From an uncultured Clostridia bacterium (lineage in GTDB: Bacteria; Bacillota; Clostridia; TANB77; CAG-508), in NCBI GenBank assembly GCA_934120135.1, contig CAKOTK010000007.1, positions 13,485 through 77,484 on the forward strand: a stretch of DNA of 64,000 nt, given 5' to 3'. The number at the start of each line of letters is the position of its first letter. The stretch's first letter is position 1. Positions 62,121 to 64,000 of this stretch are shown here, one piece after another. Both the position numbers and the translations under genes were made by a program. The notes beneath the pieces are model-generated. The model searched no databases. It was not told the DNA's origin and worked only from the letters and a program-made list of their open reading frames with translations.

Positions 62121-63831
62121 TTATTAAATAAACATCACAAGCATTAAGTCTTTTTAAATATGTTGTATTTTTTAATTGAAGTGTATTTTTTATTTTTTCT
62201 AATAACTCATCATTATTTTGTCCATCATTTATAAATATTAACATTCCATTTGATATATCTTTATTTTGCATTATTTCTTTTATATTTTCTTCATTACATT
62301 CAATATCTTTTGCTATATATGATTCATTTATATTGGCTAGTAATAATATATCATCTAAAAATCTATTATTATTAGAATTAAATAAATATAATGTTGGCAG
62401 GTTATTATTATTGCTTACAAATTCTACTATTCCTCGTTTTTCAGAATATAAAACTTCTGGTTCTACTTTAAAATCTTTTATAAATAATAATATATCTTCT
62501 ATTGATGCATTTGAAAATTTTTGAACCATATCTATTGGTAAATTAAATTCACTTTTTAATTTTTCAGCCATTTCTATTTTACTTGAATATGAAGTTTCTT
62601 TTTCTCTTTTAAAGCCTTGCCCTACAACTAAATCTATAACATTGTTTGTTATAATAGGCATTATAATCATTAGCAAAAATATTCCTATTATAATTTTATT
62701 TCTGCCTTTTAATAGCATATAAGTTAAATATAATACAATTATGAATATTAAGCTACATACTGGTATTATATATCTCAATTCTATCCAAGGTGAAGATATT
62801 GCTACCAAAATTGTGTATATTATTGTTGGTACAGCTATGTATTTTACATATTTATTTTTTTCTATTTTTACCTTTTTTAATTTTGTATATATAATTATTC
62901 CTAATATAATAATTAGCACATTATTAAAAGCATACACATTTATTTTTAAAAGATATAAACATATGTTACTTAAAAATTTTGAAATATTAGTTAAATTACT
63001 TATAGCTCCTTGTCCTCTATATCCCAAAAACATATGTTGTATTGAATATGGAAATATTATTAAAGATATTGCACCTGTTAAAAGCACTGTTACTATGTAT
63101 TCTATTAGAGATTTATAGTCTTTTTCCTTGATATATTTAATAACAAACATTATAAATAATATCGCTAAATAAAATAAATAATAATAATGTGTTAATGAGC
63201 CTACTAATGCTGATATTCCTATTGCAGTTAATAGTTTATAATTGTTTCCTTTGGTATCTAATAATTTTAAATGTAAATATGTTGTAATTACTATATTTAA
63301 CGTTGCTAAAGCATACATTCTTATATAAATTACATTGTTTATAGATGCAAGAGTCAAGCTAGATACTAAAGCTAGTATGGCAGATTTCTCTTTGTATTTT
63401 TCTTCTCCTTCAAGTAGTTTTTTAATAATTAAATAAACAAATATTGTTACAAATGCGTATATAATTATATTTAATGTTATTCCTGCCCATTTTGAGTAAC
63501 TTCCTATATGAAATCCCATTGCAAATCTTAATAATAAATAATATAGTGGTGGATGAACGTCATTTTTTTGATTTTCATATACTTGGCTATATTCTCCAAT
63601 GTCCTTATTTTGGACTGCTAAATAATCTTCATAATATTCTTTGCTATGCCATTGGTTATAAAAATCATTATTAGCTTGTATTTCAACTTTATCATAGTTT
63701 GCAAGTCCTAATGAATATGCTTCATCCATATGTATGTATGATTTATTTGCCCCTGCTATTATAAATACTATTGTTTGAATTACAACAATTGCTATTATAA
63801 TTGCTACTTCTTTTTTGTCTTTTAATTTCAT
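62116..63831 (-). CDS. GT-C-type membrane glycosyltransferase (PMT/ArnT-like)
   Basis: A 571-residue polytopic membrane protein with about ten TM helices. The first extracytoplasmic loop carries SYIHMDEAYSLGLANYD, the GT-C acidic D-E, and KNDVHPPLYYLLLRF. The C-terminal 140 residues are soluble. Such enzymes transfer a sugar from a polyprenyl phosphate to a lipid, polymer or protein. The chosen ATG (63831) is 8 nt after GGAG; a TTG start 21 nt upstream has none. Confidence 0.82.
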   Translation of the reverse strand: MKLKDKKEVAIIIAIVVIQTIVFIIAGANKSYIHMDEAYSLGLANYDKVEIQANNDFYNQWHSKEYYEDYLAVQNKDIGEYSQVYENQKNDVHPPLYYLLLRFAMGFHIGSYSKWAGITLNIIIYAFVTIFVYLIIKKLLEGEEKYKEKSAILALVSSLTLASINNVIYIRMYALATLNIVITTYLHLKLLDTKGNNYKLLTAIGISALVGSLTHYYYLFYLAILFIMFVIKYIKEKDYKSLIEYIVTVLLTGAISLIIFPYSIQHMFLGYRGQGAISNLTNISKFLSNICLYLLKINVYAFNNVLIIILGIIIYTKLKKVKIEKNKYVKYIAVPTIIYTILVAISSPWIELRYIIPVCSLIFIIVLYLTYMLLKGRNKIIIGIFLLMIIMPIITNNVIDLVVGQGFKREKETSYSSKIEMAEKLKSEFNLPIDMVQKFSNASIEDILLFIKDFKVEPEVLYSEKRGIVEFVSNNNNLPTLYLFNSNNNRFLDDILLLANINESYIAKDIECNEENIKEIMQNKDISNGMLIFINDGQNNDELLEKIKNTLQLKNTTYLKRLNACDVYLIK

Positions 63832-63927
63832 TTTCTTTTCTCCAATATTCAATAATGAATTGCTACAATTATATAATAAATAGCAGATAATTTCAACAAA
63901 TCATCTGCTATATCGCTATTCTATATG

Positions 63928-63971
63928 AAAGAAATGTGATAATGTCTTAAGTAAAGAAATGAGAAAATGTC
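63928..63971 (+). repeat. Short direct repeats at the right edge
   Basis: AAAGAAATGTGATAATGTC (63928-63946) and AAAGAAATGAGAAAATGTC (63953-63971), 25-bp period. Such repeats resemble those at ends of some IS21-like elements; the rest lies beyond the window. Confidence 0.4.
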
Positions 63972-64000
63972 CCAACTAATAAAATTTTGTTCTCCAAAAA

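Overview
The window is AT-rich (about 70% A+T by eye) and comes from a low-GC Gram-positive bacterium, most like an uncultured gut Clostridia-type Firmicute. The evidence is LPXTG proteins with a sortase, LCP, CvpA and MecA proteins, a CIRCE heat-shock element, AGGAGG ribosome sites and sigma-A promoters. No complete transposase, prophage or CRISPR array is visible.

Layout: 1-0.9 kb, a divergent MMPL exporter (cut by the left edge) and its TetR repressor with three TGAC-N5-GTCA operators. 1-11 kb, one giant LPXTG adhesin. 11-16.5 kb, small enzymes, then an ABC importer (ATPase, permease, solute-binding protein). 16.6-21.6 kb, a GH25-LysM lysozyme, cysteine synthase and the yraN-dprA-yifB operon. 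22-27.2 kb, NUDIX, Hsp20, pyrophosphatase, nitroreductase and a MerR/VIT-vWA pair. 27.3-28.9 kb, a foreign-looking RiPP cassette (38-residue Cys-rich precursor plus radical SAM/SPASM maturase). 28.9-33.2 kb, accessory genes. 33.4-48.1 kb, a degenerate genomic island at the 3' end of initiator tRNA-Met. It carries a type II restriction-modification cluster, an ApeA-like HEPN protein with a nuclease/SEC-C partner, relics of mobC and an integrase, and a small LPXTG protein with its own sortase. Two damaged copies of the tRNA 3' half lie inside. 48.2-64 kb, housekeeping genes: ComEA, D,D-carboxypeptidase, LCP, CvpA, MecA, M14 peptidase, a secreted nuclease, tRNA-Pro, tRNA-Arg(ACG), an ECF sigma/anti-sigma pair, a Y-family polymerase and a GT-C-type membrane glycosyltransferase.

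The main observation concerns the codon CGG. I checked every CGG on both strands against the reading frames. In about 18,000 host codons, CGG is in frame only eight times, in five genes (ABC permease, lysozyme twice, yifB three times, the SEC-C protein, sortase). At each of the eight sites the reading frame breaks exactly there. Skipping the C (+1 shift) restores a glycine codon GGN and a full-length protein, with clearly canonical sequence at seven of the sites. The 3,369-codon adhesin has over 30 CGG trinucleotides on its coding strand and none in frame. The one CGG that reads as arginine is in the foreign radical SAM gene. The only tRNA-Arg here has anticodon ACG, which reads CGU/CGC/CGA but not CGG. 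I propose that this lineage has lost CGG as an arginine codon and decodes it as a +1-shift or four-base codon giving glycine. Systematic sequencing error is the main alternative, and raw reads, the genome-wide tRNA set and peptide mass spectrometry would decide.
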